From Sphaerolaimus hirsutus (Eukaryota > Nematoda > Chromadorea > Monhysterida > Sphaerolaimidae): DNA of 64,000 nucleotides. Below, piece by piece: positions 1 through 12,115 of this stretch; position 1 is the stretch's first letter, and each line of letters starts with the position of its first letter. Location: the NCBI GenBank assembly GCA_964036195.1, contig OZ038451.1:6700529-6764528 (forward strand), read 5' to 3'. Made by a program: the position numbers and the translations under genes. Below the pieces are notes generated by a model that was given only the letters and a program-made list of their open reading frames with translations, was not told the origin of the DNA and made no database searches.

Positions 1-260
1 CGAGAGGGGCTTCTTCGAGGGGAGTATCACTTCGTCAGAAATTTTCGTGAAATTAGTATAAAGTAAAGAATACATTCTTACATACCCAAAACTGGTAATA
101 AATGTGACGGAAAAAAAATATATTTGGGCGGATTTGTACATCATTTCAAACGGGGGATATTTCGAGGGGGGGGGGTATTTTTTCCTCAGCTCGAAAAGAC
201 CTGGGGGTATTTCTACGGGTGGGGGTTAACTCAAGGGGGGTACTTCGAGAAAATACGGTA
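1..260. mobile_element. TACCGTA group B element, left-truncated at the window edge
   Basis: It has the group B interior (TTCGTCAGAAATTTTCGTGA, then TACCCAAAACTGGTAATAAA) and ends AAATACGGTA at 260. It has no coding potential. Confidence 0.65.
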
Positions 261-901
261 ATTTTCTTATCGGAATCGGCATTAACAACAATTGATAAGA
301 GAAAAAGACCTCCCGGGATTTCTGTCTTTTGAAATTTTACATAAACCACCTGTAAGAATGCCAGCCACGTATACTACACAAAAAAGATTTTCTAAAATGA
401 AATTTAAAACCGTTCGAACAAATCTGCAGGTCAGTATGGCCCCACCGACATTATTTATTTTTAAACGGAAATTTCGAAAACACATAAATTGGCTTTGAAC
501 GCATTGAGTTCACCGGAATGAGATGCTTGTCAACTACAGTTGACAGATAACAACAATAACTCATTCATGCAAACTCAAAAGCGTTCAAAGCTGACTTGTG
601 AGTTTCCAAACTTACTGTTTGAAGACTAGTGTAAGTAGTCCTCCGCGAAAATATGTGTCATCAAAATATCCATAAAATAAAAACAAAAACGAATTTAACA
701 AAAAAATCATCAAAACGGGAAATCGTACGTAAATAAATCTCACACTAAAACGGTGGCATTTTGCACATGGAAGACCACCTGTCGCCAAGCACGGAAAATA
801 CATTTGAACACATTACATGAATAATCAGTCAGATTTGCATTTTCACCTGAAAACATGGAATTCCATGCGAGCGGAAAACACTAACAGTAAAAGACTAAAT
901 A
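261..901. other. No gene seen; contains a short inverted repeat
   Basis: This is AT-rich unassigned sequence. At 495-593 an imperfect inverted repeat (TTTGAACGCATTGAGTT against the complement near 578-593) surrounds GTCAACTACAGTTGAC. A related sequence with the same centre is at 37755-37830. Confidence 0.5.
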
Positions 902-1060
902 TACCGTATTTCTTCTAATAGAATGGCATACCTCAAATAGAAGGGCACCTCCAATAGAACGGCAGGCTTTAGTATTTTAGCGCTCACGAAAAGAATAGAA
1001 CGGCAGGTAAAAAAGTTCACGAAAAAATCTTTGGATGGAAGGTGTGACGCTAGTCGATCA
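902..1060. mobile_element. TACCGTA group C element, left part
   Basis: It starts TACCGTATTTCTTCTAATAG and continues with AGAACGGCA words. The right end is not identifiable. Confidence 0.55.
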
Positions 1061-1189
1061 AGTGTCAATTCCGCGAACGAAAAAGTGGAGAGAAAAGTGT
1101 CAAGTGATCATTTTGTAAAGTTCTGTGTTTAAAAAAGGTATTTTTGTTTTAAATTCAGCTGTCACTCGAGTATTTTTAATGGGCAATAC

Positions 1190-1410
1190 TTTAATGATGT
1201 AAAAGCGCCATGCGCTTGTTGTCATGCCCTTGAAAAGCGCCATGGCGCTTTTGGCGCTTGGAAGCGTGCCAATGATAAGTAAATAATGAAATTTTTATAA
1301 TAAAAAAATAATAATTGTTGTAAATACGTTGACGTATAAAGTTACGACAGAAATGAATTTTTTCATTTTTCACGCAAATTGCACGCCTCAAGTATTGTTG
1401 GCACGCTTCC
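1190..1410. mobile_element. GGCGC-rich fragment of the AGTGATG family
   Basis: It contains AATGATGTAAAAGCGCCATG and GCGCTTTTGGCGCTTGG, which are words typical of the family seen complete at 15834-16012. It is degenerate. Confidence 0.45.
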
Positions 1411-2133
1411 AGCTTCTTGAACTTCTCATTTTATGGATGAAGGTAAGAAAAAATTATTAAAGAAAAACTAAAATGAAAACGGCGAATGAAACGAGGCCAG
1501 GCCACTTTACATTCTGGACAGTTTACATTCTTCCAAAAAAGTTTTACATTCTTCCACAATGCGACAGTTTTCATCCTACAGTGCGTCAGTTTACATTCTG
1601 TGTGAAAATGTGTCACCCTCTACTTTCGCGACACTTAACATTCCACAGGGACATCTTAAGTTTACATTCCCCAGTCTTATAGTTACACGTATTGATGTCA
1701 GATGCCATATCTTAGATGCCACATTTCATTGTTTACATTATATAAATGTATTTAGTTTTTTCACTGGGTATAAATAATGTAAATATTTATTTTAGTATAT
1801 TGCAAAAAAAATTACAACTGTATGAATACCAAATTGCATCATATTAAATGGTAAATAAATATTGTTTATTAATAGGTAAATACATTTAAACAAGACAACA
1901 AGACGTATATAAGGCTGTAGACTCTTATACATGATGGTTTTTGTTGTATTTTTCTATGTCTGCATACGTTATTAGTACTGGAAGTTGAAAAAAAATTTTG
2001 GTGAAATAATAACCCCCCCCCCCCTCAAATTACCCCCACCCATTTTGCACTTGACATGATGAAAACTCAAAACTCATAGACAAACTTAAAAACCTGAGAT
2101 ACCATATCATACGGTGCCTCATTTTCATCCATG
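1411..2133. other. No gene seen; TTTACATTC-rich tract
   Basis: Bases 1500-1670 repeat TTTACATTCT words. Their reverse complement (AGAATGTAAACTG) recurs at 2990-3150. The two tracts may be the arms of one disrupted inverted-repeat element with the group D element between them. Confidence 0.4.
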
Positions 2134-2181
2134 AAGCCGGAATTAGAGCTGAGAATCGACGCTGAGCTCTAATTCCGGCTT
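2134..2181. repeat. 48-bp miniature with the ends of the 514-bp palindrome
   Basis: AAGCCGGAATTAGAGCT and its reverse complement flank only about 14 bases. The termini match those at 10844 and 11357, so this is an internal-deletion derivative or a minimal unit. Confidence 0.75.
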
Positions 2182-2304
2182 GATGACAAAGTGGTGTGAA
2201 CCGCAATGGTTCCACAAAAAACTGCAATCCAACTTAGCCATAGTTTCTGTTGTGAAACAGTTGAGACATTTCATTATGCTCATCAAAGCTTATCTGTTTA
2301 ACAA

Positions 2305-2373
2305 TAGGTCTATGCTCACATTTGATTGACATTTCCCCACTTGAAATGTCAATCAAATGTGTGCATAGACCTA
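2305..2373. repeat. 69-bp inverted repeat
   Basis: The 30-base arms begin TAGGTCTATGCTCACATTTG, with a 9-base loop. This is a simple hairpin-forming unit with no other copy noticed. Confidence 0.75.
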
Positions 2374-2471
2374 AACATATAACTTTGACCCCTAAAATGC
2401 TAATTACATTTCTTGATATTCATATAATTTTACATATCAATTGCAGGGCTTGGCATTGCAGGGATTCCCCA

Positions 2472-2902
2472 TACCGTAAATCCTCGAATAAGTCCCCCCT
2501 CGAAAAACTCCCCCCCTCGAATAACTCCCCCCTCTAAGCAAGCTGAGGAAAAAATAACTCCCCCCCCTCGAATAACTCCCCCCAATTTTATGGGTGGGAA
2601 AGAAGTCCACGTATAAAAAACGTATTTATGTATACGTTTGTTAAAAGTATGCATTATTTTGCATTTGATGCACACTAACATTGATTTCATTCCATGAATT
2701 ATGGGATTTCTATACTGGCTTAGACCTTTATGCAACTAACTTAACCCCATTCGGATGATATATTGATCATGCTTTTTACTCCAAAATTCCGACGAAAAAA
2801 TAACTCCCCCCTCGAATAACTCCCCCCCTCAAATAAGTCCCCCCTCAAAAAATTCTGAGGAAAAAATAACTCCCCCGGGGACTTATTCGAGGATTTACGG
2901 TA
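2472..2902. mobile_element. TACCGTA group D element, full length (431 bp)
   Basis: The ends are TACCGTAAATCCTCGAATAA and its reverse complement. Inside them are CTCGAATAACTCCCCC repeats, with a unique AT-rich middle. It has no ORF of note. Confidence 0.8.
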
Positions 2903-3816
2903 AACTAAATCCAATTGCTTGGCATATGTGTTGACCTTTGTGTGACTCCACATGCAGAGTATGGAGTTCTGTTGCTTGACATTTGAAGATTTTTCATGGG
3001 ATGTAAAGTGCCGCTTTTCAATGGAATGTGAAGTGTACAAAAAGTGTGGGATGCGACAATTTTTAACAGGATGTAAACTGGCGCGTTAGTCACACAACTG
3101 CAGAATGTAAACTGTCGCAATACAGAGGAATGTAAAATGACTAGGATGTGAAGTGACGCTACCTCGAATGAAACGGCAGGCAGACTATTATTATCTGACA
3201 GAAAAATTGAGAAGACTATTATTAGATATATCGCAAATCAAAATCGTAACGAAATAAACATCATAAATTAGTTGCCAAAACGTGAAAAAATGCACAACCC
3301 ACGCACGACCCGTGTAGTCCCCAGTTACATTTGTTGTGTGAATTTATTTAAAACGCATTGAAAATATTGAATATGTCCAATATTGGAACGTGACGAAATT
3401 CACTTTCACACCTTCGCGGGTGAAATTTTCGTAGAAGGGCAGGAAAAATCAAATAATCGAAAGTGCCATCCAAGGTTATCTTCTATCTAAAAAAAACATC
3501 TGAGAAGAAAAATATTCGAAATATGAATGGAAATGAAGAAAGGTGCGCCTTGGAATTGCCAGACTTGTCAATGGGTGTTGCTTTGCACTTTTTAGGTGTG
3601 CCACTTTTTAGGTGAAAAGAACACTATCATTTTTTAAACCATGGATCTAATGAGCAGATAAATCATTCTACTAGCTAATTTGCATGTGAATATTGACATT
3701 TAAGAATTTTCAGGAATTTTCAAGGATTGATCCTTTAAATAAATATGAAACTTAAAAATCAAGTAGAGATTGCATGGAAATGTAGAGTGTGTCTGAATCA
3801 TTCAAGTCAGATTTCC
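2903..3816. other. No gene seen
   Basis: Apart from the AGAATGTAAACTG tract (2990-3150), I find only AT-rich unassigned sequence. Confidence 0.4.
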
Positions 3817-4174
3817 TTAAGGCACAGTTCACACAGTTTTTCATGTGATGATTATGACAACAATTGAAAGTTCAATAAGAGAAAAAGTATCATATTCGTG
3901 ACAAAACATGGTCACATATACATACCACCTAGGTGTATACGCAGGTCAAATTGCATATGAATCACATTTGTTGCTCAACAGTTATAGATGTTTTAAACTT
4001 TTAACCATTTTCATTGCCTGTTGGCAAGCATTTTTATCTGCAATTTGGCATGCATATACACTGAGGTATACTTGCCAACTTCTTTCATAAATATGGAGCT
4101 TTTTACTTGACTTATTGAACTTTTCAAGTGTTCTCATTGTCATCACATAACAAAACTGTGTCAAAGTACGCTAA
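3817..4174. mobile_element. Inverted-repeat element related to the one in the fusogen intron
   Basis: The left end TTAAGGCACAGTTCACACAG and the right end (reverse complement TTAGCGTACTTTGACACAG) are imperfect inverted repeats. The interior CATACCACCTAGGTGTATAC...CAGGTCAAATT recurs at 59426-59500. Confidence 0.65.
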
Positions 4175-5954
4175 ATAATCAAAAATATCAAAAGTGTCCA
4201 TCTATCCGGAACACACACACATGAGAATAAAAAACTAAATTATATTGGATTCTTTCAATACTTTAAAAAATATTCTACTTTTTCATGAATCTATGGAATC
4301 TATGAAAAAATCTGTGCAAATAAATTTTTGGTGGATACCCCCCCCCCCCCCCCGCTGACAAATCTGCACCCCCTAACAAACCCCACCCAAGGGCTGCGTG
4401 ACTACAAGCAGTGGCAAAATGAAAGTGACCTTTTGGCGCTCTATCAAGGTCGCGTCCATATTCCATGATTGCCGCATGATCAAATAATATTCGCAGATAA
4501 AATTCTTCTGCCATCTTTAAAATTGAGATGGCGGAATTTTCTTCCGTAATGATGGGAAGGTATTTTTTGGGCGGCTGGCAAATTTTGAACAGATTTTTAG
4601 TGGAAATCGGAATTTTGATGGTGGGATTTGCGTGGGATTTTTTTTGTAGTCTGTTTGATGTTTTTTTCTCTCCAAAAAACTAGAGGCTTACCAATAGCTG
4701 AGGCAATTTGCAATTATGCTAATCTGCCGCATATTCAGCGAGTTATAAGTCAAGTTTAAATATGTGAATGTCAAGTGCTTACAAGTGACACAAGTAAACT
4801 GTAAAAAACATTATTTACAGGCACTTAAAGTTTTTTATTAACTTCGCAAATTCTGGAATTGGTCGCTGAATTCTTTTTTGGGTACTTTTTTGTAGGACGA
4901 CAGGAAATTTTCAACAAAATATGGTAAAAAAATCCTGCAATTTACTGGAAAAACTAAGCCGGATAGAAAAAAAACCCCAAGCGCAAAAACTGTAAACGCC
5001 CAAAAAACGGTAATTATCGCCCAAAAAAAACGAACACAAATCTGAGTACGAACACAAATCCGTGTCCGGTATATTGCGCAAAAAATACCCACTGGCTTCA
5101 CACCGAAAAATGGAATCTACCATATCTCATCTGAATAAAAAGACCTTTTCATTTTTTATTACCTACAGTAGTTTGCTTAGAACTATGAATGAATGTGGCG
5201 CACTTTTTTACGTGACTTTATTCATCAAAAAACGGTAACTTTTTTGTACAGCGTTCAGTCAGATCAGTAAAACACTACTGGTCAAATTGAAAAGAGGTGT
5301 AAATGACCAAAAATTATTTTCATCAAGGTCGCGCTATTTCACTGTGTAAACAAAAATGCCGCCGCCCCCAAAAATCTAGGTGTGTGCCAAGAATTTTCCT
5401 ATGTCGTGTCTGTGACATGAAATTCTGACGCGTTTCGGCCAGAAAATTTTTAAAAAAACAATTATTTTTCGCAATTAAAAAAAACATTAACCGCCAGCGA
5501 TTTTTCTCTAAAAAAATTCATGGGCATATAATAAATTACGATCAATTTCCAGATTTTGCTGAATTTCGCTTTTTCTTTAAATTTCCCGCCAGTGCCAGTA
5601 GTCTGGGCATTTTGTTTACTAAACTAAACAACGGGTGTGACTCATTTTAAATGATTTTCGATTTGATATTTTTCGAACTTAATTATAAAAGTGGCAATAT
5701 ACCGCGGCAAATAACTCGAAAAAATGTTGATCAATATCAATGACATTGGGTGAAAAGTACATAAGTTCGTATATGAAATACCGTTGCGTAAAAAGACAAA
5801 AAATACAAAGTTTTCAACAAAAAATCCGCTTTTTGCGTCACATTTGCAATCTCAAAACTAATAAGTATCATTAACGCCTAAATTCACCATACACAGTGTG
5901 CGACTATACAAAAACGTGTCAAAACTTTGTAAAAGTTGTAACATCGCGCCGCTT
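4175..5954. other. No gene seen
   Basis: AT-rich sequence with a C-run at 4339-4353. The frames here lack splice context or recognisable content. Confidence 0.4.
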
Positions 5955-5962
5955 TTGTCGTG

Positions 5963-6355
5963 CATAGTTGTTAAAACGTATTTACGTTTATTCGATAAAC
6001 ACTTATACTCGCGTACTGCGTAAATACGTTTACGTTTTCTCCCGAAACAAAAACCGGTACTCACATACTCGCGTACTTTTTGAAAGTACGCGAGTACAGA
6101 AAACGTATTTGAAGGGGACAGAAGATGTCATTTTGCCAGACAGAAAGTGACAAACATAAGACATTTTCCTAAGAAATGCTTATCAGGAGTGCAAACCTCG
6201 TTTTTACGTTTCTCTGGAAAAAGTATTTTACTCACCTTTTACGCAGTGTAAAGTTAAAAAAATAGTTTACGTTTTCTGTACTCAGGTGTGAGTAAAATAA
6301 AAATACTTTTCATTTAACTTTACTTTAAAAAAGTTCAGTACTTTGAACAACTCTG
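5963..6355. mobile_element. hAT-like CATAGTTGTT element (393 bp)
   Basis: The ends are CATAGTTGTTAAAACG and CAGAGTTGTTCAAAG. The flanks TTGTCGTG (5955-5962) and CTGTCGTG (6356-6363) match at 7 of 8 bases. The interior is made of TACGTTTAC/GTAAACGTA words. Confidence 0.75.
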
Positions 6356-6363
6356 CTGTCGTG

Positions 6364-7082
6364 GAATACTGATCAAGATTCATGATAAGTCATAAAGTGT
6401 CATTAATTTATTACAATTGCCATGGGAATCTGTGAGTTTACACAATATTCTAGGGAATTTGTTTAGATCGCACAGCTGAGATCGGGACAATAATGAAATG
6501 GTTTATTTGATTTAAAAGTGAAATGAAAGTGGATAAAACGACCAAAAACTTTGAAGCTCGCGGAATATTCAGAAAACCGATGGCGTTCAAAAGTACACTC
6601 GTTTATATATTTAGATAATTTATGCATGGTGCAATAAGTCCATCAAAAAATAATATCCATCAGAACACAGAACAACAACAAAATAAATTACGAAAACAGA
6701 ACGACCACAGCGCAGCGGGGCGCCGAAATTCTGACTCAAACCTGGCACAGTGCCAAAAAGACATGCGCCAAACAAAATGCTCTTCAACTCGCCAAATTGC
6801 AGACACAAAGTGAAATGGGTCGACCTTGGACAAAACTTGAGCTCAGTGCCAAAATTTCGCGCCGCAGACTACTTAGTACTTTAGCTAGACGCATATGAAC
6901 ACGGTGCACGTGCGCCATTTTTTGTCTGATTTTTGCCGGGCGTTGGCGTTTAAAGTTGGCGCCTGGCGCCGTAAAGTGAAAAAAGTGACACTTTTTGTTG
7001 ATTTTGGCGTCAGAATGCCACACATAGTGTCTGGGGCATTTTTCCTTCTTTTTTATAGATAAATTGCCCAAAATAATGTAGA
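6364..7082. other. No gene seen
   Basis: Unassigned sequence with a GGCGCC patch near 6958, which may be a relic of the GGCGCC family. Confidence 0.35.
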
Positions 7083-7202
7083 TACCGTATTTCATCGAAA
7101 TACCCCCCTCCCTCGAAATACCCCCACCCACGAAATACCCCCCTCAAAATTTCCACTCTGAAAAAATAAACCCCCCGGGGGGTAATTGGAGGAAATACGG
7201 TA
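7083..7202. mobile_element. TACCGTA group A miniature (120 bp)
   Basis: TACCGTATTTCATCGAAATA pairs with GGAGGAAATACGGTA at the other end, with almost only C-rich terminal sequence between. It is an end-to-end internal deletion of the 430-450 bp form. Confidence 0.8.
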
Positions 7203-8599
7203 CATATTTAAAAAACGACAATGTTGAAAAGTATAATAAATTCTAAAATATAAGTAACAAAATAGAGTAAACACGGAATAAAATATATAAATAGATACTC
7301 CATTTTCCATTTTAATTACATCTGGCATTTTCACCTATTTTTGCTTGCCTAGAATTTAATTGAACCCAATTTTGTAGTAAATTCAATCAACTACCTACTA
7401 CACTTTTAAACATCCATGACGACACTGTTCTGCAGGTTGAACACGCAGTACACAAATCAATTTTAACAACATTGTTTGTCACATTAAAAAATTTTTTTTA
7501 AATCGTCAGACAATTTTAAAAGACATCAAAAAATCCCCCCCCCCAATCCCCATTTCCGGCAGAAATCAAGTCAAAATAGGTGCAGAGCAGATCCAGGAAC
7601 AGATATATATATACCTAAGTACGGAACTGAAAAACTGCGCATTGCTAGATCAAGGCCATATTCAAGGTCACTCAGCACACTCTTCAAGACTTGGGAACTT
7701 TTGCAAACAAAATAAATATCACGCTGTTTCAGTCGGAATACTAGTAGAAATTGGACTTAAAAAGGGTGAATTTTGGCTGAAAAATGACCGCGACACTCTC
7801 TCTGAAAGATGTGACAATGATAATGCATGAATAAACTCATTTCACTGTTTGTTTTTTGTCAACTCAACTTTTTCGCGCCCACGGGAACACGCATTTACAT
7901 GCGTCACGAACGAGATACCCCATCGGATACACGCGAAGGGAATACAAAACACGCATAGGTATGGGTATATACAATACAATACGGGTATTGGATAGTACTC
8001 GATAGTCCCCACTGGACGAAGTTTGTTTTCAAGCTGCTCATTGTTTACACTGAGAATTGTTGTGTCTGAATTTTAATATGATTTTTTTCTATTTGATGTG
8101 GAAAAGTACTCAAGTCAGTAGCAGTACAAAATACTGGTCATGAGACTTAGACAGCATTGTCTGTGGACAGGCTAATTTACTAACACCAGTAAAATCAAAA
8201 TTGCGGACTCATAAATAAGCTTTATGGGTATTTGTGTTTAATTTTATAGTTGACAGATATAAAACGGCAAACAACATCTTTAACTCAAATATGCTCAAAG
8301 CTGATTTATGAGTACTCAATTTTGAGTTTACTGGTGTTAGTAAACTAGGATGCAGTGCCATTAGGTAACAACTGCAAGAGAGATCAACATGAATTGTGAT
8401 ATAATTCTAGAAGATGGAACATTGTGCCCACACACACACACACTAGTATACCCTAATTAAATGCTTGATCTGCAGAATATATGCAAAAAAATAAAAGTAA
8501 CAAAACGGCCCTACATACACTAGTTGACAACTGAAATTGCCAAATCTGATAAATATATTCTAGCATATTTGAGTTTACCAGAATGGGGAGTCCATCAAT
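7203..8599. other. No gene seen; weak open frame at 7610-7830
   Basis: A plus-strand frame ending RDTLSERCDNDNA at 7830 has fair composition but no homology I recognise and no clear splice sites. The rest is AT-rich, with TTTACTGGTGTTAG inverted words at 8170-8190 and 8326-8345. Confidence 0.35.
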
Positions 8600-9088
8600 A
8601 GTGATGTAAAAAGTGCCAACTTTGACAAAAGCACTCACTATGGCACTGTTCTAACAAGTGCCAATTGTGCCACAATGAAATGGTGCCAAGCACCAAGTAC
8701 ACTCTGATGACATTACATTTTTCTGGAGGAAACACTCCATCATGACGTCATCACTTTCATCATCATTATCATCTCTTGCCATCACGTCGTCTTCATGACG
8801 TCATCACTTTGTCATCATCATGCCTTCCATAAGTTTTCAGCTGGCCATCTGCCAGCCAAAGACATAACTCCTATCTGTTTGTAGAGTATCGTGTCTGCTG
8901 AGTATACCAGTGACAGGCACGTTTGTTCCTGGCACCACCAAATAATAGTGCCAAGCACCAAAAGTGACATGGTTCTATTTTGGGCATGGCATGAAGCACA
9001 ATAGTACCACAGAGGAAAAGCACCATGTGCCAAAAGCACCACGGAGCAATACTGCCAGGTGCCAGTGCTTTGGAGCTTTAACATCACT
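8600..9088. mobile_element. AGTGATG-family element with GTGCC in place of GCGCC
   Basis: AGTGATGTAAAAAGTGCCAA at the left pairs with TTGGAGCTTTAACATCACT at the right. The interior repeats GTGCCAAGCACC. It contains two TGACGTCA sites (8743-8750 and 8796-8803) in a ~53-bp duplication. Confidence 0.6.
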
Positions 9089-9593
9089 GATGGAGATCAA
9101 AAATAATTCATTATGGTAACCTCAAATGTGTTCAAAACAGATCTATCAGTGTTAGATATTTCAGTTCTCAACTCGGGCCCTTAACAACAAAACCCACCAG
9201 CCTACAAACTACCCCGCTTGTAAACCGCCCCAGATGTAGACTACTCCACCTCATAGACAGTAGAAATACACCCTTCCATGAGCACACCAGCCGGAATACA
9301 TTGGCTGCCTGCACATGCAATTTATATACGAGTCTCTGTGCCAGGGCGTCTGGCAGCAGCCATGGGGGAGGGTTTCATGCGGCATGAAACCCCTCATTTC
9401 TTTGCGCCGCTATGCGGTAAAAATACACTGGAGATATCCTCCATGTGGTGTGGGGTGTGGAGAAATTAAAGGGAGGACATTCAATTTGGGGGTGAGGAGT
9501 TTTTTAGAAGAAATTGTGACCGATTAACGGATTTTTCGAACGCCCGCGTTATCAGTTTGTGATTGTGGAATCGGACAATTATTTTAATTTAGA
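9089..9593. other. No gene seen
   Basis: Somewhat less AT-rich, with a GTTTCATGCGGCATGAAAC hairpin near 9373-9391. No recognisable product. Confidence 0.4.
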
Positions 9594-9942
9594 TACCGTA
9601 TTGCTTCGAATAGAAGAGTGGCGTTCGATTTTCTCGTCAACTTTTATACCTGCCGTTCTATTGGAGGCTGCCGTTCTACTTTTCATACATTTCACATTTA
9701 AACATAGGTAGGTAGCCTTATTTTTAAATGAAACTTGAGAAATATTTTGATATCATGCCTCAAATGATGATAATGATAATTTGATAATCTCATGATAATT
9801 TCAAATTTTATAAATTGAATAAAATATGAATGTTGCGATCGGTCTCGCCGCCATCCATTTTTTATTATTCCGTTTTTGGCACACTGTAATTTCTGCCTGC
9901 CGTTCAATTGGATGGTGCCGTTCTATTAGATGAAATACAGTA
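9594..9942. mobile_element. TACCGTA group C element (349 bp)
   Basis: It starts TACCGTATTGCTTCGAATAG and ends TCTATTAGATGAAATACAGTA, with CTGCCGTTCTATT words inside both ends. Confidence 0.7.
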
Positions 9943-10333
9943 CATGTTCATTGAAACGAGCATTCGCAACTCCCCCCCCCCCGCCCCCATTGTGCGTGCA
10001 GTGCCCTGCAGGTATTGACCTGTTGTAGTCGCTTTTTATGTGCCGCACTGCAAGTTGCTTCATTGGAAGTGCGGTGGTGTGATTAGCATTGGAAATATCT
10101 CTGGGAGATTTATATTAAAAAAATCTCAGAAAATCTCAGAAAATATAAAATTTTGTAAGATTTATAGATAGTTTTCACGATTTTCTAGAGAGATTTCATT
10201 ATATTTTCCTTTTGAGAGATTTTCTGAGTTTTCTGAGATTTATATATATTTCTCGCAGTTTTTCCAGAGATTATATTTCAATACTTTATGAGAAGAAAAT
10301 AGAAAGAAATGTCTCATGTATATTTTGTATATT
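9943..10333. other. No gene seen; GAGATTTTCTGAGA repeats
   Basis: Bases 10100-10275 repeat AGATTTTCTGAG-type words on both strands, and related words recur at 12160-12195. The function is unknown. Confidence 0.4.
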
Positions 10334-10624
10334 TACTGTATTTCCTCGAAATACCCCCCCCCTCTCCCCACTAGGGGTGATTTTTTTCAGAGTGGAAATT
10401 TTATGGGGGGGGGGGGGGTAAAACGTAGTGGGGGTACTTTTTTGAGGGGTGTTCTTACAGTGTGGCACACATCAGGCAAACGGTTTCAATCTGCTCCCAA
10501 CCTGTCAACTTTGAATGAAAAGTGCTCAACATTGGTATGGCAGAAAAAAATTGTAACCCATTTGTTGTGTTAAGTGCACAGTTCCATATGTCAAGATTTC
10601 ATGTCAGAATGTGAAGCACAGTGA

Positions 10625-10741
10625 ATGGACTTCTTCCTTTGGGGCAATGTGAAGGAGAAGGTCTACAGTCCACAGTTCCCCCAAATGATGGACATTGAGC
10701 ATGTGAAGCATCAGATTGTAAAGCAGTTCAATGAAATTTAG
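10625..10741 (+). pseudogene. Mariner-family transposase C-terminal remnant
   Basis: A 38-residue frame begins MDFFLWGNVKEKVYS and ends FNEI before TAG. The DFFLWG..K..VY pattern is the block around the third catalytic acid of mariner/IS630 transposases. The DD parts upstream are gone, and the frame is cut off by the nested palindrome's insertion zone. It cannot encode an active enzyme. Confidence 0.75.
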
Positions 10742-10843
10742 CATAGCATGAGTGTGAATGTGTTGGGTCAAGTGCTTACATAATCATTTGCATATTGTCT
10801 TGGTTAATGGCGGTGGTCATATGGAGTGTCATTGTTTTGCATA

Positions 10844-11357
10844 AAGCGGGAATTAGAGCTCAGCGTCGATTCGACGTGAAATGATGACGTGAAATGACGT
10901 CGTGAAATTAATCACACGAGTGTGGATCATGCTACGGGTCTACAATTTTCTAAGGATAATATATGAATCAATACCTTAATCGTGTCCAATACTGAGTATT
11001 ATCAGCCACAACTAGAGCAAATTGAAAAATTCAATTTTTATCATTTCACGTCATCATCATTTCACGTCATCATCATTTCAGACTGCTGCTTGCAATAGTC
11101 TGACGTGAAATGTCAAGTTGTTCCCTGACACTGACGTGAAATGATGATGACGTGAAATGATAAAAATTGAATTTTTCAATTCGCTCTAGTTGTGGCTGAT
11201 AATACTCAGTATTGGACACGATTAAGGTATTGATTCATATATTATCCTTAGAAAATTGTAGACCCGTAGCATGATCCACACTCATGTAATTAATTTCACG
11301 ACGTCATTTCACATCGTCATTTCACGTCGAATCGACGCTGAGCTCTAATTCCGGCTT
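10844..11357. repeat. 514-bp near-perfect palindromic element nested in the mariner-like element
   Basis: Arms of about 235 bases (10844-11080 and 11125-11357) are near-perfect reverse complements. They begin AAGC[CG]GGAATTAGAGCTC. The inner part repeats ACGTGAAATGATG-like words. A 48-bp derivative with the same ends is at 2134-2181. Confidence 0.85.
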
Positions 11358-12115
11358 AATGTGTGATCAATGTGAAAACGTTCATGATATCAATGTCTGA
11401 ATTGAAGATACTAAATGGGGTACATTTAGCTACTGCCATGCCAAATTTGAGCACTTTTCATACAAAATTAACATGTTGGTGGCAGATTGAAACTTCAGCC
11501 TGACATGCGCCACCCTGTATTTCATCAGAAATTTTCATGAAATTAATAGTAAATCATATGCTTTTAAGTACCCAAAACTGGTAATAAATGCATCCAAATA
11601 TTATTTTTTCAGAGTGTGAATTTTGCGGGGGTTAAATGAGAGCGGTATTTCGAGGTGCGGTGCTGGGATTTGCAATGTTTGTTCAGTGATACTACTTCCA
11701 GATCTGATCGATTATAGCTGTGTGATAGCAGCCATCCTGAGAACACTATGAAGCACTAACCAACCAAAACCGCTCAACTCTGAAACCAACAGTGAAGTTT
11801 TATTATTTCGGCTGAAATTTTTTGAATTGCCAGTACTAATTTGTTGTTTGTAACACATGTAGACATAGAAAAATGCAACATAAGCACCATGTATAAAAGT
11901 CTATAGACTTATATAAATAAAGTAGATGATATAAACCCTGTTCTAACATATCAGTCATTGTTTTTAATGTGTGTTCTGTGTTTCCCAGACCACAAACCGC
12001 AGCTTTTGTCATTTACACTCAATTTGGGAGGGGAGTATTTCACCGAGGTTATTAATTCATAGTGGCCATTTTGAGGGGGGTATTTTGAGGGGGGTATTTC
12101 TAGGAAATATGGTAT

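Larger units (their letters stand above)
10458..11517. mobile_element. Decayed mariner-like element with ~85-bp terminal inverted repeats
   Basis: The left end CAGTGTGGCACACATCAGGC and the right end (reverse complement CAGGGTGGCGCATGTCAGGC) match for about 85 bases with substitutions. TA flanks both sides (456-457 and 518-519 of the local kilobases). It carries a transposase remnant at 10625-10741 and a nested 514-bp palindrome. It is itself inserted in an older TACCGTA-type element whose halves lie on either side. Confidence 0.8.
10334..12115. mobile_element. TACCGTA-type element split by the mariner-like insertion
   Basis: The left part 10334-10455 (TACTGTATTTCCTCGAAATA) and the right part from 11519 (ATCAGAAATTTTCATGAAAT) read as one group B element once the mariner-like element is removed. 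A further group A-like right part ends AGGAAATATGGTA at about 12113. Confidence 0.6.

Noticed and set aside
10286..10573. Many short frames with ISSKYPP or ISRKYG peptides, here and across the window
   Set aside because: They are translations of the TACCGTATTTCCTCGAAATA termini and their C/G runs, not genes.
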